64,000 bases of DNA, from the NCBI RefSeq assembly GCF_900290235.1, contig NZ_OLMK01000017.1, positions 1 to 64,000 of the forward strand. The letters are read 5' to 3'. Below are positions 61,567-64,000 of the stretch, piece by piece. This DNA comes from Streptomyces sp. MA5143a (GTDB lineage Bacteria; Actinomycetota; Actinomycetes; Streptomycetales; Streptomycetaceae). A program made the translations under genes and the position numbers. How positions within the stretch are numbered: position 1 is the first letter of the stretch; the number at the start of each line of letters is the position of its first letter. A model generated the notes under the pieces. The model was not told where the DNA came from. It saw only the letters and a list, made by a program, of their open reading frames with translations, and did no database searches.

Positions 61567-61604
61567 CGGCGCCCCCGTCCTGGCTTTCCAGGGCGGGGGC
61601 GCCG
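61567..61604 (+). terminator. Terminator of glnA
   Basis: CGGCGCCCCCG pairs with CGGGGGCGCCG with further TCCTGG/CCAGGG pairing inside, 27 bases after the glnA stop. Confidence 0.85.
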
Positions 61605-61654
61605 TCGTATGGTTTCCTGCACGACTGTTCGATGGACAACGGGGAGACACGGGG

Positions 61655-61912
61655 ATGACCGAACAGGACGACAGCGAGCGGGAGTTCGACCTTCGGTGGG
61701 CGGACAACGCCGAGCACAAGGAGCCCTCCGCGCGGGCCCGGATGCTGGCCGCGCGCTGGAAGGAGAATCCGCCCGCGCCGCAGCCCTTCCGCGCCGATCC
61801 CGGCCCGCGCGCACCGCGCCGGTCGTCGTGGGTGTCGACGCTCGTGGTGTTCGGCTGTGTGGCCGGGCTGATCGCGTTGATCGGCTACCTCAACTACCGG
61901 TCCTCGTACTGA
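61655..61912 (+). CDS. Small membrane protein, 85 residues
   Basis: The protein has a charged N-terminal half (MTEQDDSEREFDLRWADNAEHK), a Pro/Arg-rich stretch and a single C-terminal membrane helix (about 60-79) with an RSSY tail. It looks like a tail-anchored or small regulatory protein. GGGGAG lies about 8-10 bases before the ATG at 61655. I do not recognise it. Confidence 0.85.
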   Translation: MTEQDDSEREFDLRWADNAEHKEPSARARMLAARWKENPPAPQPFRADPGPRAPRRSSWVSTLVVFGCVAGLIALIGYLNYRSSY

Positions 61913-62008
61913 ACCCGTCCCCCGCCGCCGGCCCCTGGAGCCGTGGCCGCCGCCCGAGCGCACAATGGAGGGCGGGACGGGTGCCTGCCTGAGTGCGGGG
62001 TGGTACGG

Positions 62009-62932
62009 ATGTCGAACCGGTTCCGGAGTGATCCCCGGCTGACCGCGCGGATGACGATCACGTTGTTCCTGCTCGGGTTGTTGTACGTGCTGTTCGCGGC
62101 CGCGTTGATCGCGTTGCTGAAGTCGTGGGTGCTGGTCGTGGCGGCCGCGGCCCTGCTCCTGGGGGCGCAGTACTGGTACTCCGACCGGGTCGCCCTGTAC
62201 GCCATGCGCGGGCGGGTCGTGGAGGCCGAGGAGTATCTGCGGCTGCACGGGGCGGTGGACCGGCTGTGCGCGGTCGCGGACGTCCCGAAGCCCCGGGTCG
62301 CGGTGGCGGACATGGACATGCCGAACGCGTTCGCGACCGGGCGGAACGCCGATCACGCGGTGGTGTGCGTGACGACCGGGCTGCTCAGAAGGCTGGAGCC
62401 GGACGAGCTGGAGGGTGTGCTCGCGCACGAGCTGTCGCATGTGGCGCACCGCGATGTCGCCGTGATGACGATCGCCTCGTTCCTCGGGGTGCTGGCGGGA
62501 CTGGTCGTGCGGTTCGCGTTCTACTCGCACATGTTCGGCGGGCGCAGGGACCAGAACACCGCCGTCGTGTTCAGCGTGGTGATGGGGGTCGCGGCCGCCG
62601 TGTACGTGCTGAGCTTCCTGCTGATCCGTGTCCTGTCCCGGTACCGGGAGCTGGCCGCCGACCGGGCGGGCGCGCTGCTCACCGGGCGTCCCTCGGCGCT
62701 CGCCTCCGCGCTGACCAAGGTCACCGGCGACATGGCGCGGATCCCGACCCGGGACCTCAGGATTTCGCAGGCGTTCAACGCCTTCTACTTCACCCCCGCC
62801 CTGGGCGACCACCCGCACCTGGCCCGCTTCTTCGCCACCCACCCGCCTCTGGAGCAGCGGCTCGACCAGCTCGGCAGGATCTCCGTGGAGCTGGGTCAGG
62901 CCCCCGCGTCCGGGCCGGGGAAGGCGGGCTGA
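62009..62932 (+). CDS. htpX: HtpX-type M48 membrane protease
   Basis: The 307-residue zinc protease has two N-terminal helices (about 15-53), the HELSH zinc motif in LEGVLAHELSHVAHRDV, two further helices, and the third ligand in SRYRELAADRAGALL. HtpX degrades damaged membrane proteins under envelope stress. ATG at 62009 is chosen within the longer reading frame. The next gene, pspAB, starts 7 bases after its stop, so the two form an operon. This pair belongs to the actinobacterial Psp network. Confidence 0.94.
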   Translation: MSNRFRSDPRLTARMTITLFLLGLLYVLFAAALIALLKSWVLVVAAAALLLGAQYWYSDRVALYAMRGRVVEAEEYLRLHGAVDRLCAVADVPKPRVAVADMDMPNAFATGRNADHAVVCVTTGLLRRLEPDELEGVLAHELSHVAHRDVAVMTIASFLGVLAGLVVRFAFYSHMFGGRRDQNTAVVFSVVMGVAAAVYVLSFLLIRVLSRYRELAADRAGALLTGRPSALASALTKVTGDMARIPTRDLRISQAFNAFYFTPALGDHPHLARFFATHPPLEQRLDQLGRISVELGQAPASGPGKAG

Positions 62933-62938
62933 ACCGCC

Positions 62939-63547
62939 ATGGGGCTGCTGGACGTGCTCCTCGGCCGTACGAAGCCGGTGCCGCCGGACCTGGACCGGCT
63001 GTTCGCCCTTCCCTCCGCCGCGGTGACACTGGAGGCCGCGGCCTCCCTCACCCCGACCGGGACCGGCGCGGTGTGCTTCGCGTCGGTGGAGGGCGCTGCC
63101 TTCGACGACGTACGGCGGGAGGTGCGGGCGCTGCTCAAGGCCGACACCGACGCCGCCGGGGGCGAGGAGCGGGACGCGGCGGGTGTCGAGGCCGTGCGGG
63201 ACGAGTACGGGTACTCCTGGCTCGTCTGCCGGCGGCGGCCGCAGGAACTGCCGGACCTGGTGGGTGATCTGCACACGGTCAACAGCGCCCTGGAAGGCGG
63301 CGGGTTCGGGCCGCAGCTGCTGTGTTCGATGGTCGGGTTCCGGGGCGGTGACGACAGGGAGCGGCGGCTGGGGCTCGTCTACCTCTACAAACGCGGCACG
63401 TTCTATCCGTTCGCGCCGCTGCCGGGCGAGGCGGACCGGCGGGACAACGCGCTGGAGCTGCGGGTCAGGGCGGTCCTCGCGGAGGACCTGCGGATCGAGC
63501 CCGACCTGCGCCGATGGTTCCCCCTCTGGGGTGCCCCGGGGCTGTGA
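62939..63547 (+). CDS. pspAB: PspA-associated protein PspAB
   Basis: The 202-residue protein matches the PspAB domain: MGLLDVLLGRTKPVPPDLDRLF, YSWLVCRRRPQELPDLV, GFGPQLLCSMVGF, LVYLYKRGTFYPFAP. Known only from actinobacteria and relatives, next to htpX or pspA. The likely role is in assembly or regulation of PspA, which is not established. It is translated right after htpX and converges with the next gene. Confidence 0.93.
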   Translation: MGLLDVLLGRTKPVPPDLDRLFALPSAAVTLEAAASLTPTGTGAVCFASVEGAAFDDVRREVRALLKADTDAAGGEERDAAGVEAVRDEYGYSWLVCRRRPQELPDLVGDLHTVNSALEGGGFGPQLLCSMVGFRGGDDRERRLGLVYLYKRGTFYPFAPLPGEADRRDNALELRVRAVLAEDLRIEPDLRRWFPLWGAPGL

Positions 63548-63571
63548 CCGCCCCGGGGCACGGGCCGCTAC

Positions 63572-63859
63572 CTACTTGCCGCTCTTCTGCCGCTCCTGCC
63601 GACGGGCCTCGAAGGGCCGCTCACGGCGGTAGCGGCGCTCCCACTTCGCCTGCTGGTCGCGGCGCTCGCGGTAGGCCCGGTAGGAGGCGGGCTGTGCGCC
63701 GCCGCTCGACGACGACGGCGACGACGTCGAGCCGCCGCGGGTGGTGCGGCCGTGGCGGATGTACAGGTAGAGCAGCCCGACCGCGGCGAGCCAGAGCAGT
63801 TCGTTCGAGAAACCGAGGACGACCAGGACCGCGGTCGCCGAAAGGATCAAGGTGCCCAT
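63572..63859 (-). CDS. Small membrane protein with basic tail, 95 residues
   Basis: One or two hydrophobic segments (MGTLILSATAVLVVLGFSNE and LLWLAAVGLLYLYIRHG, residues 1-37) are followed by a Ser/Gly stretch and a strongly basic Arg/Lys-rich tail (YRERRDQQAKWERRYRRERP). AAGGAGG six bases before the ATG at 63859 is an excellent ribosome-binding site. Function unknown; related small proteins are common in streptomycetes. It converges with pspAB. Confidence 0.9.
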   Translation of the reverse strand: MGTLILSATAVLVVLGFSNELLWLAAVGLLYLYIRHGRTTRGGSTSSPSSSSGGAQPASYRAYRERRDQQAKWERRYRRERPFEARRQERQKSGK

Positions 63860-64000
63860 GGCGGGCCTCCTTGGGTGGGCGTGGATGGTGGCAGCGATGC
63901 CCGTCCCGCACGGTCCGGTGCCGGACGCTCGGCTGCGCCCGTCCAGGATGCTGGGCGGGCTGATCCGCCCGCATCCGAATATCGCGGACGGTGGGGCGTC
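63860..64000. other. Right-edge sequence, no gene supported
   Basis: The last 141 bases contain no gene I can support. They presumably include the promoter of the small membrane protein at 63859. Confidence 0.4.

Overview
The window is a very GC-rich (about 70%+) actinobacterial chromosome segment. Third-codon GC bias, GTG starts, actinobacterium-specific proteins (three-helix Rieske protein, diheme cytochrome c, cytochrome oxidase subunit IV, PspAA/PspAB, DUF3043, DUF4191) and recognisable Streptomyces-type paralogues point to a Streptomyces or very close relative. From memory, the gene order matches the core arm of S. coelicolor (around SCO2147-SCO2202). The skeleton trpD - cytochrome bc1/aa3 - adenosine kinase - iscA - cobT/cobS - aminopeptidase - E2 - lipB - lipA - glnA is also shared with Mycobacterium tuberculosis (Rv2192c-Rv2220). 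I see no prophage, insertion sequence, CRISPR array, tRNA or rRNA.

Layout. (1) 0-10.6 kb: trpD, then the respiratory block, all on the minus strand: ctaC-ctaD-ctaF and ctaE, qcrC-qcrA-qcrB. An L,D-transpeptidase and an atypical receiver-like protein interrupt it. Start/stop overlaps of 4 bases couple ctaC/D/F and qcrC/A/B. (2) 10.8-17.3 kb: cysteine desulfurase-TusA fusion, adenosine kinase, a conserved membrane protein, IscA-type Fe-S protein and NadA (an Fe-S enzyme). (3) 17.3-28.4 kb: an AfsK-like Ser/Thr kinase, an RND exporter with a two-component system upstream, PspA/PspAA, DUF3043 and a methyltransferase. (4) 28.5-35.3 kb: a cobalamin nucleotide-loop cluster (cobU, cobT, cobS) interleaved with membrane proteins and a methyltransferase. 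(5) 36.5-45.7 kb: pepA, lpd, E2, a GntR regulator and aceE, i.e. all components of a pyruvate dehydrogenase. (6) 45.9-55.6 kb: regulators, a peptidoglycan amidase, a MarP-like periplasmic protease, a GNAT enzyme, a TIGR01777 epimerase, an FAD oxidoreductase and an NsdA-like regulator. (7) 55.9-63.9 kb: lipB and lipA (which lipoylate the E2), DUF4191 and RDD membrane proteins, glnA with a clear GlnR site, HtpX and PspAB.

How the genes fit together. Central aerobic metabolism dominates: pyruvate dehydrogenase, lipoate synthesis, NAD synthesis, Fe-S assembly, and the bc1-aa3 terminal branch. Nitrogen assimilation (glnA) lies at the right end. Two half-clusters of an actinobacterial envelope-stress (Psp) system flank this core.

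No wholly new multi-gene system is evident. The most interesting non-genic signals are: a perfect palindrome sitting on the aceE promoter; a dispersed intergenic element built on GCGCAGTTCCCCGCGCCCC (five copies, two as a large inverted pair); a 31-bp tandem array of hairpin-forming units at 52.2 kb; a 23-bp tandem array before the kinase gene; a probable CTG start codon; and about eleven genes with a TANNNT box 6-8 bases before the start and no Shine-Dalgarno, suggesting leaderless mRNAs. Coordinates of starts were chosen by eye from ribosome-binding sites, overlaps and family lengths. All statements about other genomes are from memory, not from a search.
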